NCBI GenBank assembly: GCA_002898315.1
Contig: BEHV01000006.1
Span: 60,984-124,983 of the forward strand
DNA: 64,000 nucleotides
Source of the DNA: a bacterium HR19
GTDB taxonomy: Bacteria; Calescibacteriota; Calescibacteriia; Calescibacteriales; Calescibacteriaceae
Direction: 5' to 3'
Shown here: piece by piece, positions 10,685 through 20,545 of the stretch
Layout of the letters: every line of letters begins with the position of its first letter
Numbering within the stretch: position 1 is the stretch's first letter
Notes under the pieces: model-generated
The model's input: only the letters and a program-made list of their open reading frames with translations
Databases searched by the model: none
What the model was told of the DNA's origin: nothing
Made by a program: the position numbers and the translations under genes

Positions 10685-11110
10685 ATGGAGATATTGATAG
10701 ATGAGAAAGCAAAAGAAAACGGACTTGCCACAATGCTCTATCAGATGATAAAAGAGAACATTGAAAGGAATCCGTGGAAAGAGACCAACGCAAAAAAAAT
10801 AAATTCAGATGTCTTCATATGGGCAAAAGATGCAGATGTCAAAGTAAGTATATCTTTCAGAAAAGATAAAGTACTCGTATTTGATGGAGAGATATTCAAT
10901 CCATCAATAAAAATAAAAGGAGATACATCAGACCTTATTGAGATGACTAAAATAAAAATTCTTCCGGTTCTGAAAATACCAGTTTTAGATAAAGAGACAC
11001 TACCGATTTTGCAGAAGATAATAAAAAGAAGAGTTGAGATAAAATTTGATATAAAAAAAATTCCATCACTCATCAACTTGATTGTTGTTCTCTCAATATA
11101 TCCCGTGTGA
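10685..11110 (+). CDS. Hypothetical protein, possible SCP2-like lipid-binding fold
   Basis: ATG at 10685 has GGAGGGG at SD distance, so preferred over 10670; fold suggestion is weak. Confidence 0.6.
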   Translation: MEILIDEKAKENGLATMLYQMIKENIERNPWKETNAKKINSDVFIWAKDADVKVSISFRKDKVLVFDGEIFNPSIKIKGDTSDLIEMTKIKILPVLKIPVLDKETLPILQKIIKRRVEIKFDIKKIPSLINLIVVLSIYPV

Positions 11111-11227
11111 AAGATAAGCGAATTGAAAGACAGATAGAATTTGACAAGCTCCAGGGAGGAAAACTTTTTTAGAGAATTCATCAGGTGGAGAAAAAAATAC
11201 TATAATTTTTGCTTGTCGTTATGGAGT

Positions 11228-11299
11228 GGGCCCATAGCTCAATGGTAGAGCAGCCGGCTCATAACCGGCAGGTTGGGGGTTCGAGTCCCTCTGGGCCCA
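11228..11299 (+). tRNA. tRNA-Met (CAT anticodon); elongator Met most likely
   Basis: Cloverleaf GGGCCCA-TA-GCTC-AATGGTA-GAGC-A-GCCGG-CTCATAA-CCGGC-AGGTT-GGGGG-TTCGAGT-CCCTC-TGGGCCC-A; CCA not encoded. Confidence 0.95.
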
Positions 11300-11309
11300 C
11301 TCGCAAAAT

Positions 11310-12050
11310 TTGATACCAATACAAAAACTCCTCTCCTCACTTGAAAGGTTTCAAGAAAAAATAATAGAAAATAACTCGCAAATAGACCAAATAGAAAAAA
11401 GAATAAATCAACTCAAAAAACAATTAGAAGAAATAAAAGATAAAGTCCAAAAAAAGAAAGACGAAAAAATGAAAATAGAAGTCCAAATAAAAGAAACAGA
11501 GCTTATGATAAAAGAGGAAGAAGAAAAAATAAGAAAGTGGGAAATACAGCTCAGGGAATCAAGAAAATTCAGGGAACAAAAAACACTCATTGATGAGATA
11601 GCAGAAGCCAAGAGAGAAAAAAGCAAACTTGAAGATGAAGCTCTGAAACTCATAATCAAAAAAGAAGAAATTGAAAAAGAGCTCAAAGACCTTGAAGAAG
11701 AATACGAAGAAAAACAGAAAAGAGCCGAAGAAGAGATACCAAAACTTGAGCTTGAGCTCCAAAGATTGAAAACAGAGTCAGAAGAAAACCATCAGAAGAT
11801 AAAGGAGATAGAGAAAAATATAAAGGAATTTTATCCAGAGGTATCAAAGATATACGAAGAACTTTTGAAAGATTCAAGAAACAGCAATATGAAAATAATA
11901 GCGAGTATAGAAGATGAGTCGTGCTCATCGTGTAATGTTATAGTTTTTGCGGATATAAGAGCAAAGCTTTACGCTGACCCGAACAGCTTTGATACGTGCC
12001 CAAACTGCGGAGCGATACTATATGTAAAGGTTGAAGAAGATTCAGAGTGA
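11310..12050 (+). CDS. Coiled-coil protein with C-terminal C4 zinc ribbon (zf-RING_7/CdsZ-like)
   Basis: Long coiled coil then CSSCNV...DTCPNCGAIL; TTG start 10 nt after tRNA-Met. Confidence 0.85.
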   Translation: MIPIQKLLSSLERFQEKIIENNSQIDQIEKRINQLKKQLEEIKDKVQKKKDEKMKIEVQIKETELMIKEEEEKIRKWEIQLRESRKFREQKTLIDEIAEAKREKSKLEDEALKLIIKKEEIEKELKDLEEEYEEKQKRAEEEIPKLELELQRLKTESEENHQKIKEIEKNIKEFYPEVSKIYEELLKDSRNSNMKIIASIEDESCSSCNVIVFADIRAKLYADPNSFDTCPNCGAILYVKVEEDSE

Positions 12051-12105
12051 TGAATTTTTGAGAAACAGACAAAATTTGTGGGAAGGATATAAATTTCTGT
12101 TTTGA

Positions 12106-12180
12106 GGGCGCGTAGCTCAGAGGGAGAGCGCCGTCTTGACGAGGCGGAGGTCGGCGGTTCGATCCCGCCCGTGCCCACCA
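12106..12180 (+). tRNA. tRNA-Val (GAC anticodon), CCA encoded
   Basis: GGGCGCG-TA-GCTC-AGAGGGA-GAGC-G-CCGTC-TTGACGA-GGCGG-AGGTC-GGCGG-TTCGATC-CCGCC-CGTGCCC-A-CCA. Confidence 0.95.
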
Positions 12181-12182
12181 CA

Positions 12183-13406
12183 TTATAACTCCCTCCTCAA
12201 AACCTCAAATGGCTCCCTCTTCAAAGCCCTTGAAACCGGGAAAAAAGATGATAAAAAAGATGAAAAAAACGCTACAAACCAACTCAAAAAAACATCCCCC
12301 AAACTCAACTCAGATGGAAGACGTGAAATAAAATACACATCCTCAGGAAGCTGAACTATACCATACTTTGAAATCAAAAAAGATATGATCACACCTCCTA
12401 ATGTCCCCATAATAATCCCTCGCAAACCTATCCATAATCCCACACCCATAAAAATAAACCTTATCTCCCAAGAAGAAAAGCCAAAAACCTTAAGTATCGC
12501 TATGTCTTTCATCTTATCTCTGACAAGAACAGTTATAGTAGAGAGAATGTTGAAAGAAGCTATCACTATTATCAGAGAGAGAATAATTGTCATACCAAGC
12601 TTTTCAAGCTTCATAGCAGAAAATAAGTTCTTCTGAGTTCTTGTCCAAGGTATTGCTAAAAAATCCTCACCCAAGATACCCTCTATATGCGACGACACAA
12701 TTTCAGATTTATCTGGATCATCAAGCATAACCGCTATTGATGAAACCCAGTTTGCTGTATCAAAAAGTTCATCACAAGCAGAAAGGTCCATAAATACAAA
12801 AACAGAGTCCCAGTCAAAAATTCCTACCTCTACAACACCCGATATTTCAACTTCAAGAGAGTTTGGAACAAAACCAAAGAGCGTCACTCCACCGTACGGA
12901 GAAATCAAAAGGACTTTGTCTCCAACGTGTATGTCTAAGTTTTTAGCCAGAACTTTTCCGACATTCACCTTATTTCCCCCAAAAACAGAGCCGTCTTTTA
13001 AAAATCTCTCATAAAGTAGAGCTTTTTTTATGTATTCTGGAGGTATGCATTGAACAACAACAGAGAAAGAAACTTTATCTTTGCGCATTATAGCGTTTCC
13101 GACAATAAGTGGGAAAACACCTCTCACACCATCTAAATTTTCAACCTTCTCAACAAGCTCATGCCAGTTTTCTATAACACCGCCGTGCTTTGTAATAAGA
13201 ATATGAGGGGTAACTCCCAATATCTTATCTCTTATCTCTTTTCTTATTCCTGTCATCACAGATAAGACCACTATCAGAGCGCAGACACCAACGAAAACAC
13301 CAAAAGTAGAGAGAAAATTCATAAGCTTCAAAAAAGGCGACCTTCCCTTAGAATACCTAATTGCCAAAAACAAAATAGTTCTTATTCTATTCGGTAAGAA
13401 TTTCAT
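12183..13406 (-). CDS. Lipoprotein-releasing ABC transporter permease (LolC/LolE, FtsX-like)
   Basis: Four-TM layout; YSKGRSPFLKLMNFLSTFGVFVGVCALIVVLSVMTG, FNILSTITVLVRDKMKDIAILKVFGFS. Confidence 0.9.
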   Translation of the reverse strand: MKFLPNRIRTILFLAIRYSKGRSPFLKLMNFLSTFGVFVGVCALIVVLSVMTGIRKEIRDKILGVTPHILITKHGGVIENWHELVEKVENLDGVRGVFPLIVGNAIMRKDKVSFSVVVQCIPPEYIKKALLYERFLKDGSVFGGNKVNVGKVLAKNLDIHVGDKVLLISPYGGVTLFGFVPNSLEVEISGVVEVGIFDWDSVFVFMDLSACDELFDTANWVSSIAVMLDDPDKSEIVSSHIEGILGEDFLAIPWTRTQKNLFSAMKLEKLGMTIILSLIIVIASFNILSTITVLVRDKMKDIAILKVFGFSSWEIRFIFMGVGLWIGLRGIIMGTLGGVIISFLISKYGIVQLPEDVYFISRLPSELSLGDVFLSWFVAFFSSFLSSFFPVSRALKREPFEVLRREL

Positions 13407-14133
13407 TCTCCCAGTCCCCTATCTTTATTGTATGCTCAAAATGTGCTGAAAGAGAACCATCAGAGGTTATAACTGTCCATCTATCTTGAAGGACTCTAAC
13501 ACGCCCGTTTCCCATCGTCACCATGGGTTCTATACATATCGTCATATTTTCCACTAACCTTATGCCTGTCCCTTCCCTGCCATAATTGAGTATTGGTGGC
13601 TCCTCGTGGAGATTTCGTCCTATACCGTGTCCGCAGTAATCTCTTACAACAGAAAAACCATAACTTCTCACAAATGTCTCTATAAAATTTCCGAGGTCTC
13701 CCGTTCTCATTCCGGGCTTCACAAACTTTATAGCTTCATAGAGAGCATTTCGGGTCACATCAACAAGAAGTTTGACTCTTTCTGGCACTCTACCCACTAT
13801 ATATGTTTTTGCAGCATCTGTATGAAAACCGTTGTAAAAAACTCCGTAGTCCACAGAAACAACATCTCCCTCGCGAATTATTTTTTTCTCATCGGGTATT
13901 CCGTGAATCACCTCATTGTTTATTGATACACAGACCGCAGCAGGATACCCCTTGTAGCCATAGAACGAAGGTTTTCCTCCTCTTTTTTCTGCAATTTCCC
14001 AAGCGAGCTTATCTATTTCCTTTGCCGAAACCCCGTCTCTGATTATTTTTTCAACCTCTTCAAAGAACTCCGCCACAATCTTGCCACACCTTCTCATTAT
14101 CTTTATTTCCTCTGGTGTTTTGGGAATTATCAT
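13387..14133 (-). CDS. map: Methionine aminopeptidase, type I
   Basis: VSVDYGVFYNGFHTDAAKTY, CGHGIGRNLHEEP, TICIEPMV, HFEHTI; start at MIIPKTPEEI. Confidence 0.96.
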   Translation of the reverse strand: MIIPKTPEEIKIMRRCGKIVAEFFEEVEKIIRDGVSAKEIDKLAWEIAEKRGGKPSFYGYKGYPAAVCVSINNEVIHGIPDEKKIIREGDVVSVDYGVFYNGFHTDAAKTYIVGRVPERVKLLVDVTRNALYEAIKFVKPGMRTGDLGNFIETFVRSYGFSVVRDYCGHGIGRNLHEEPPILNYGREGTGIRLVENMTICIEPMVTMGNGRVRVLQDRWTVITSDGSLSAHFEHTIKIGDWENEILTE

Positions 14134-14155
14134 ATTTTTCTTTTTTCTCTTTTCT

Positions 14156-15781
14156 TTACATAGATATTGAACCCTTGCGGAACTCGGTTTCACCTATTCT
14201 AACATTGACACAAGATGGTTTTTTATTTTTCCTTGAAAATTCTAACGCTCTTGAAAGAGCTGGAATAATATCAGATGGATTTTCAACATACTCACCATAT
14301 CCCCCGAGAGCTTCAACGACTTTATCATATCTTGTATATGCAAGGTCTGTTGCTATGGCTCTGCCATACATAGGAACCTGCGCTCTTTTTATCTGAGTCC
14401 ATGCTCCATCAAGCCCGATAACTCCAACAAAAGGTATTTCAAGTCTGACTGCGGTATCATACTCAAAAGCGTTAAACCCAAAGGCACCATCACCGAAAAG
14501 AACAAATACCTCGTGGTCTGGCTTTTCAAGTTTAGCACCTATGGCAAAGGGAGCTCCAACCCCGAGAGTTCCAAGCGGACCCGGGTCAAGCCAGCCACCA
14601 AGGTGAGTTGGTTTGAGAAAATAAGCAGCAGAACCAACTATATCTCCTCCATCACCAACTATTATCACCTTTTCTCCAATAGAGTCAATGAAATCTGCAA
14701 GGTCGCGACACAACCTCAAAGGGTTTATAGGTATTTTGTCTTGCGATGCTTCTTGATAGGAATTCCGCCTTCTTACATCTTCATAAGATTTCAACTCATC
14801 AACCCACTTTTCAAATCTATTTGAGTTATCAAATCTTTCCGCAACTCCAGCGAGAGCAGAAAGAGGGTCGCAGACCTCAGATATATTGCCCTCTCTATTT
14901 CTCCTCAGTTCTTCCGGGTCAAGGTCAAGACGGACAAGAAAAGCTTCGTCTCTTATCTGCCTGCCGTAGTCAAGCCGAAAATCCAGAGGAACTCCTGCCA
15001 AGATAACAAGGTCAGCATTAGCAAGAGCTTGCTTCCTGCAAAACCTGAAAAGCAAAGGATGCTCTTTCCCAAGACAACCTCTTGCAAGCCCGTTCAAAAA
15101 AACAGGAATACCCAGCTTATCTACTATATCTTTGACCTTATCTTTGAAAGATGACCACGCTATCTGACTCCCCATGATAATAACTGGCTTTTGAGACCTC
15201 CTGATTGCTGAAAGAATCTCCTGAACCGTCTTTTCAGAAGCACGAGGTCTTGTGAAAGAGTACTCAAGAGCGGAAATATCCTCCGAAGGACTAAATAGTA
15301 TATCCATAGGTATTTCAATATATACTGGACCGGGGACTCCATCCATAGCAGCTCTGAAAGCTCTTGAAAGATAATCTGGTATTGAAGAGACATCTGGAAC
15401 CTGAACTGCCCATTTTGTTATAGGTTTAAGAACAGAGACATGGTCAAGCTCTTGCAAGGCACCTTTACCTCTCAAAAAAGTAGGCGCTTGACCACCTATG
15501 AGTATAAGAGGTGATTGGGCTCTCCAAGCGTTCGCAACACCTGTCACACCGTTCATCACTCCGGGACCAGCAGTAACCGCAGCAACCCCCGGAATACCGC
15601 TGACCCTACCAGCAGCATCTGCTGCAAAAACAGCAGCTTGCTCATGCCTGTAATCAACAACCCTTACTCCATAATCTGCACACCCTTCATATATCTCCAT
15701 TATATGTCCCCCACATAAAGTATGAAGGTTTTTAACCCCATACTTCGCTAATATCTTACCAACCAATCTGCCTCCTGTCAT
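14156..15781 (-). CDS. Thiamine-pyrophosphate-dependent enzyme (acetolactate synthase / 2-hydroxyacyl-CoA lyase-like)
   Basis: HEQAAVFAADAAGR, AVTAGPGVMNGVTGVANAW, GDGAFGFNAFEYDTAVR TPP motif. Confidence 0.9.
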   Translation of the reverse strand: MTGGRLVGKILAKYGVKNLHTLCGGHIMEIYEGCADYGVRVVDYRHEQAAVFAADAAGRVSGIPGVAAVTAGPGVMNGVTGVANAWRAQSPLILIGGQAPTFLRGKGALQELDHVSVLKPITKWAVQVPDVSSIPDYLSRAFRAAMDGVPGPVYIEIPMDILFSPSEDISALEYSFTRPRASEKTVQEILSAIRRSQKPVIIMGSQIAWSSFKDKVKDIVDKLGIPVFLNGLARGCLGKEHPLLFRFCRKQALANADLVILAGVPLDFRLDYGRQIRDEAFLVRLDLDPEELRRNREGNISEVCDPLSALAGVAERFDNSNRFEKWVDELKSYEDVRRRNSYQEASQDKIPINPLRLCRDLADFIDSIGEKVIIVGDGGDIVGSAAYFLKPTHLGGWLDPGPLGTLGVGAPFAIGAKLEKPDHEVFVLFGDGAFGFNAFEYDTAVRLEIPFVGVIGLDGAWTQIKRAQVPMYGRAIATDLAYTRYDKVVEALGGYGEYVENPSDIIPALSRALEFSRKNKKPSCVNVRIGETEFRKGSISM

Positions 15782-15805
15782 ATCTCTTATCCTCCATCAA
15801 CTAAC

Positions 15806-16618
15806 TTAATCATTCCGATGAAAAATAGATTGAGATACCTGAACATCTTTTTCTTTTTTCTCATCTGAACCAGAATCAACTTTTTTTTCCTCTCTCTTTA
15901 TCATCACGATAGAAAAGTAGTGATTTTCTCTGCTTTTTAACTCGTCGTTGAGTTCTGAAATGAACTCATTTTCTGTTCCGCAAAGCTCACCAAAAAAAAC
16001 CTTGATATTTTCTCTTTCCGATAGAACTTCCGTCAGCTGGTTTATAACCCTTCCAGATTTGAGAATAAAAACAGCAGAAGAAATTTCAAGTATCTTTTCA
16101 AAATCATCTCTGAGCTGAGCCGTTCTACAACCTGATTTCTCTTTCGTTGAAGCAGGCATGATCACAAGGACTTCATCTCCATCAACAACAGGCAATTTCA
16201 CCTTAGATGCCATAACCTGAAAGGAAGATATGCCGGGAACTATCTCTACATCAAATTCTTTTTTTTGATTTATAATTTCAAGAACACTGTTGAATGTAGA
16301 GAAAATAAGAGGGTCTCCTTCAACTATGAAAACGCATTTTTTTCCTGAAATGACCTTTTCTTTTATCTTTTCGTATGCGGAAAACCAGTAAGGTCTTGCT
16401 TTATCTTCTTTCGTAGTCATCGGGAAAATAAGCTTTACTATCTCTTTGCCTTCAAGAGGGATTATTTTTCTGACCGTCTCAAGAGCAAAACTCTCGGAAT
16501 GAACAGATTTTACAGGGCAGAATATAACATCAGAGTTTTCTATAACCTGCTTGCCGTACAGCGTTATCAGTTTTGGGTCCCCCGGTCCAACTCCAACACA
16601 CCACAACTTATTGACCAT
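15806..16618 (-). CDS. cobI: Precorrin-2/cobalt-factor II C20-methyltransferase
   Basis: LWCVGVGPGDPKLITLYGKQVIENSDVIFCPV, FIVEGDPLIFSTF, VEIVPGISSFQVMASKVKLPVV. Confidence 0.88.
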   Translation of the reverse strand: MVNKLWCVGVGPGDPKLITLYGKQVIENSDVIFCPVKSVHSESFALETVRKIIPLEGKEIVKLIFPMTTKEDKARPYWFSAYEKIKEKVISGKKCVFIVEGDPLIFSTFNSVLEIINQKKEFDVEIVPGISSFQVMASKVKLPVVDGDEVLVIMPASTKEKSGCRTAQLRDDFEKILEISSAVFILKSGRVINQLTEVLSERENIKVFFGELCGTENEFISELNDELKSRENHYFSIVMIKREEKKVDSGSDEKKEKDVQVSQSIFHRND

Positions 16619-16664
16619 ATAAAAATTTTTCTGATTCAAACAAAAATAGAAACAAATTTCAAAT

Positions 16665-17237
16665 TTAACTTATCTCTTCAAGAAGTTTTTTTATCTCGCT
16701 CTCTATAAGTTTTTTTATTTCTTTTTTCACCTCTTTCTTTGATTTTCTTCCCCCGTATTCCCTTTCAATCCGCCTACATATAAAATCAAAGTATTTTTTG
16801 GGAATGAGAACTTGATCAAACTTAAAAGAGCTTCTATAACTCCTCATAGAAAAATTAATCACCCTGAAATCTGCTGGAAATCTTCTTTGGAGAAGGTCAA
16901 TAACAAGTTTTCTGAAACTGATATTTTTCTCTTCCAAAATTTTTGCGATTTTATCTCCGGGAAGGTTCAACCTCAAATTGACATATTCAGGTCTTGATTT
17001 GAAAGCATATTTATGAGAGAACACATATTTTATAAAATCCTCTAATATTTCCTTTTCTGTCTTGTTAAGTTCCATATTTTGTATGGTTTCTATCATTTCA
17101 TCTCGGCTGAACCGTGATATGATTTTTTGAGCCCACTTTACTTCCCCGCGTTTCAGGTAAAATAGTTCAAGCTTCCCCGAAATCTCTCCGAGCCTCAGTA
17201 TTTTATCTCTCAACTCCTCTATACTCTCTTTTCTCAT
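16665..17237 (-). CDS. Hypothetical protein
   Basis: Long ORF with basic coiled-coil C-terminus, no family recognised. Confidence 0.6.
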   Translation of the reverse strand: MRKESIEELRDKILRLGEISGKLELFYLKRGEVKWAQKIISRFSRDEMIETIQNMELNKTEKEILEDFIKYVFSHKYAFKSRPEYVNLRLNLPGDKIAKILEEKNISFRKLVIDLLQRRFPADFRVINFSMRSYRSSFKFDQVLIPKKYFDFICRRIEREYGGRKSKKEVKKEIKKLIESEIKKLLEEIS

Positions 17238-17309
17238 ACAAAAAATTTAAGCGGTAAAAAACAAAAAGCAATTTGTAAAGAACAAAAAAACAAAAGCGAA
17301 AAAATAAAA

Positions 17310-17804
17310 TTGTTCTCTATGAAAATCCCTGAGGAGGGGAAAGAAGGAGACTTTGTAATACATGCTCACAAAGCTACAAGATTTCATTGGGATCTGCGAC
17401 TGGAAGTGCCAGCAACAGATGATGACTTTGAAAATATGGACCTCAGCTCATACTCAAAACTCGGAATAGATATCAAAAAAAGAGAGAGCGTGATGTGGAG
17501 CTTTGCGATCCCAAAAGCCAAATTCCCAGAAGCAGGAGAAAAACTCCTTGCAATTGAGACAGAACCTCATCCCGTAGAATACAACTCATTTGAAGGCACA
17601 ATACCAAAAGGAATGTATGGAGCAGGAGAAGTAAAAATATACGACAGCGGAAAAGTTAGATGGTTAAAAGTGAGCAAAAACAAAATCGTCTTTGAACTTG
17701 AAGGGAAAAAAATAAAAGGAAAATTTGCTCTCATTCCTTTTAAAGGGAAAGATAAGGGGGGAGAAAAAAAATGGTTGTGGTCACAGGTGGAGCAGGATTC
17801 ATAG
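17310..17804 (+). CDS. Stand-alone LigD-type 3'-phosphoesterase (PE) domain protein
   Basis: FVIHAHKATRFHWDLRLEV...WSFAIPKAKFPEAGEKLLAIETEPHPVEYNSFEGTIPKGMYGAGEVKIYDSGK. Confidence 0.9.
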   Translation: MFSMKIPEEGKEGDFVIHAHKATRFHWDLRLEVPATDDDFENMDLSSYSKLGIDIKKRESVMWSFAIPKAKFPEAGEKLLAIETEPHPVEYNSFEGTIPKGMYGAGEVKIYDSGKVRWLKVSKNKIVFELEGKKIKGKFALIPFKGKDKGGEKKWLWSQVEQDS

Positions 17805-18757
17805 GAAGCGTTCTCGTATGGAAACTCAACCGGGAAGGCGAAGATAAAATTCTGATTGTAGATTCATTCAAAAACTCCGGAAGCCAATCAAAATGGAAAA
17901 ATCTCATAGGACTTAAATTCTACGATTTAATAGATAAAGAAGATGTGTTCCAGTATCTTCGGTCTGCAAAAGGTGTAGAGGTTATATTTCATTTTGGAGC
18001 AAAGACATCAACAACAGAAAAGGACTTTGGGCTTGTTCTGAAAGAAAATTACGAGTTCTCAAAAAAACTTTTTGAACTCGCGTTCTCAAAAAAAATAATG
18101 TTTGTTTACGCTTCTTCTGCAGCAACCTACGGCTCAGGTGAAAACGGATTTGACGATGACGAACAAAACCTTGAAAAACTCAAACCACTCAATCCATACG
18201 CTATGTCAAAACACCTTTTTGACCTCTGGCTCAAAAAAAATGGATTCTTAAAATACGCACTCGGACTCAAATTCTTCAACGTCTTCGGTCCAAATGAATA
18301 TCACAAAGGAGACATGAGAAGCTTCGCAGTAAAAGCTTATGAACAAATAATAAAATATGGAAAAGTAAGATTGTTCAAATCATATATTCCAGAAATACCA
18401 GACGGAGAACAAAAAAGGGACTTCATATATGTTCTTGATGCAGTTGATATAACACTTTTTTTATATAAAAAATCACAAACAGGAATATTCAACGTAGGAA
18501 CGGGAAAAGCTCACTCTTTCAACGAACTTGTGAAATTCTCATTCAAAACACTCGGAAAAGAAATCAAAATAGAATACTTTGATATGCCTGAAGAGATAAA
18601 AGATCAGTATCAGTACTTTACCGAGGCGAAAGTTCAAAAACTCATCAAAGCCGGCTATGACATCAAAAAAACCCAAAACCTTCAAGAAAAAATATCAGAT
18701 TACATAAACAGGTTTTTGAAAAAAGGATTCAAATCAATAGGAGAAGTGGAAAACTGA
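17771..18757 (+). CDS. hldD: ADP-L-glycero-D-manno-heptose-6-epimerase
   Basis: MVVVTGGAGFIGSVLVWKLN Rossmann motif, PLNPYAMSKHLFD, FNVFGPNEYHKGDMRS. Confidence 0.92.
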   Translation: MVVVTGGAGFIGSVLVWKLNREGEDKILIVDSFKNSGSQSKWKNLIGLKFYDLIDKEDVFQYLRSAKGVEVIFHFGAKTSTTEKDFGLVLKENYEFSKKLFELAFSKKIMFVYASSAATYGSGENGFDDDEQNLEKLKPLNPYAMSKHLFDLWLKKNGFLKYALGLKFFNVFGPNEYHKGDMRSFAVKAYEQIIKYGKVRLFKSYIPEIPDGEQKRDFIYVLDAVDITLFLYKKSQTGIFNVGTGKAHSFNELVKFSFKTLGKEIKIEYFDMPEEIKDQYQYFTEAKVQKLIKAGYDIKKTQNLQEKISDYINRFLKKGFKSIGEVEN

Positions 18758-18817
18758 AACAAACAAAACAAAAAGTTTGAAAAAGATAAAAACATAAAAA
18801 ACCGCAAAATAAAATAT

Positions 18818-20362
18818 TTGATAATGAAAAACGGAAAAATCCTCGTCTGTGATGAGTTAGACAGAGCAGGAATAGAAAAGCTAAAAGAACATTTTGAAGT
18901 TGAAGAAAGGAAAAAATTAGAAGAAAGAGAACTTGCGGAACTTCTTTCATCTGGAGAGTTCTCAGCACTAATAGTCAGGTCAGCAACAAAAGTGACAAAA
19001 AAAGCAATAGAAAATTCTAAAAACCTCAGAGTAATAGGGAGAGCTGGAATAGGAGTAGATAACATAGATGTCAAGACAGCAACAGAAAAAGGTATAGTGG
19101 TTATGAACACTCTCGGAGCAGCAATGACAACAGCAGAACATACATTGGCAATGCTCTTTGCAATAGCAAGAAAAATACCACAAGCCCACCTATCTATAAA
19201 ATCAGGAAAATGGGAAAAAAGCAAATTCATAGGAAAAGAACTTCACGGAAAAACAATAGGTATAATAGGATTAGGAAACATCGGCAGAAAAGTTGCTGAA
19301 CTATCAAAAGCAATCGGAATGAATGTGATATTTTATGACCCCTTCGTAGAAGATGAAAGGTTTGAAAAAGTATCATTTCAAGAACTTCTGAAAAGAGCAG
19401 ATATAATAACAATCCACGTCCCCCTAACAGATAAAACAAAAAACATGATAGGAGAGAAAGAGTTTGAAGAGATGAAAGATGGAGTCATAATAATAAACTG
19501 CGCAAGAGGAGGAATAATAGATGAAACCGCACTTGCAAAATACATAGAGAAAAAGAAAGTATGGGGAGCTGCAATAGATGTTTTTGAGAAAGAACCAATC
19601 ACACCAGATAACCCTCTGCTAAAACTTGAAGATGTTGTTCTGACGCCCCATCTTGGAGCATCAACAGTTGAAGGACAAAAGAACACAGCAATAGAAATAG
19701 CCGAAAAAATCATAAAGTTTTTGAAATTCGGAATAATTCAAGATGCTGTAAACTTCTTCCCGATACCAGAAGGAAAGAAACAATTTTTTGATTTAGGAGA
19801 AAAACTCGGCTCGTTCATGTCTCAGGCGTATAACTTCCCCGTAAAAGAGATAAAGATAATAACAGGAATTCCAGAGTCATACATAGTAAAATCGGGAGTG
19901 CTTTATGGTTTTGGCAAAAACATCTTCGGAGAAATTATAACTCCCCTCAACGCAGAAAACCTCATAAAATCAAAAGGAATATCTATCGGAGAAAAAAACG
20001 AAAAAGAGTTTCAAAATTATGTTAAGGTTGAAATAGAAACATCGGAAGGAAGGTTCTCAATAGGTGGAACCGTAATAAACGGCTCTTGCAGAATAACCGA
20101 AATAAACTCAATGCGACTTGAAGCGAACGCAGAGGGAAACATAATCTTCCTTGAGAACGAAGATAAACCCGGAGTCGTAGGAAAAATAGGCACATTCCTC
20201 GGGGATAACATGATAAATATAGCTTCTATTCATCTTGGGAGAGAAAGACCCGGTGGAAAAGCGGTAGCTCTCATAAATGTTGATTCTGTACCAAAACCAG
20301 AAATCCTTGAGGGACTTAAAAAAATAAAGAACGTCCTCAGGGCAACATTCATAAAGCTCTGA
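18818..20362 (+). CDS. serA: D-3-phosphoglycerate dehydrogenase with C-terminal ACT domain
   Basis: GRAGIGVDNID, GIIGLGNIGRKVAE, NCARGGIIDE, TPHLGAST; C-terminal ACT NEDKPGVVGKIGTFLG. Confidence 0.95.
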   Translation: MIMKNGKILVCDELDRAGIEKLKEHFEVEERKKLEERELAELLSSGEFSALIVRSATKVTKKAIENSKNLRVIGRAGIGVDNIDVKTATEKGIVVMNTLGAAMTTAEHTLAMLFAIARKIPQAHLSIKSGKWEKSKFIGKELHGKTIGIIGLGNIGRKVAELSKAIGMNVIFYDPFVEDERFEKVSFQELLKRADIITIHVPLTDKTKNMIGEKEFEEMKDGVIIINCARGGIIDETALAKYIEKKKVWGAAIDVFEKEPITPDNPLLKLEDVVLTPHLGASTVEGQKNTAIEIAEKIIKFLKFGIIQDAVNFFPIPEGKKQFFDLGEKLGSFMSQAYNFPVKEIKIITGIPESYIVKSGVLYGFGKNIFGEIITPLNAENLIKSKGISIGEKNEKEFQNYVKVEIETSEGRFSIGGTVINGSCRITEINSMRLEANAEGNIIFLENEDKPGVVGKIGTFLGDNMINIASIHLGRERPGGKAVALINVDSVPKPEILEGLKKIKNVLRATFIKL

Positions 20363-20492
20363 AGACAAAATTAATCTGAAATAAAACCAAAATTTTTAAA
20401 ATTGAAATAAGATTGAATTTTGAAGAAATCAGTCAGAACTGAATTGAGAGGATAAAAATTTGAACTATTTTAAAAAATAAAAAAGAGAGATT

Positions 20493-20518
20493 TAAGAAAA
20501 ATTTAGCATTTCCGATTT
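20493..20518 (+). promoter_or_regulatory. Possible sigma-28 (FliA)-type promoter
   Basis: TAAGAAAA-N10-TCCGATTT, close to TAAAGTTT-N11-GCCGATAA, 28 nt upstream of the FlgM-like ORF. Confidence 0.3.
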
Positions 20519-20545
20519 ATAAAAATATGGCGGGGGTGAAGGCAA

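Noticed and set aside
12183-12354. Plus-strand ORF starting inside tRNA-Val
   Set aside because: Overlaps the tRNA and is antisense to the LolC/E-type gene; no supporting features.
14156-14193. Overlap between map and the TPP-enzyme gene
   Set aside because: Disappears if map starts at the internal Met at 14133 (MIIPKTPEEI), the expected MetAP start.
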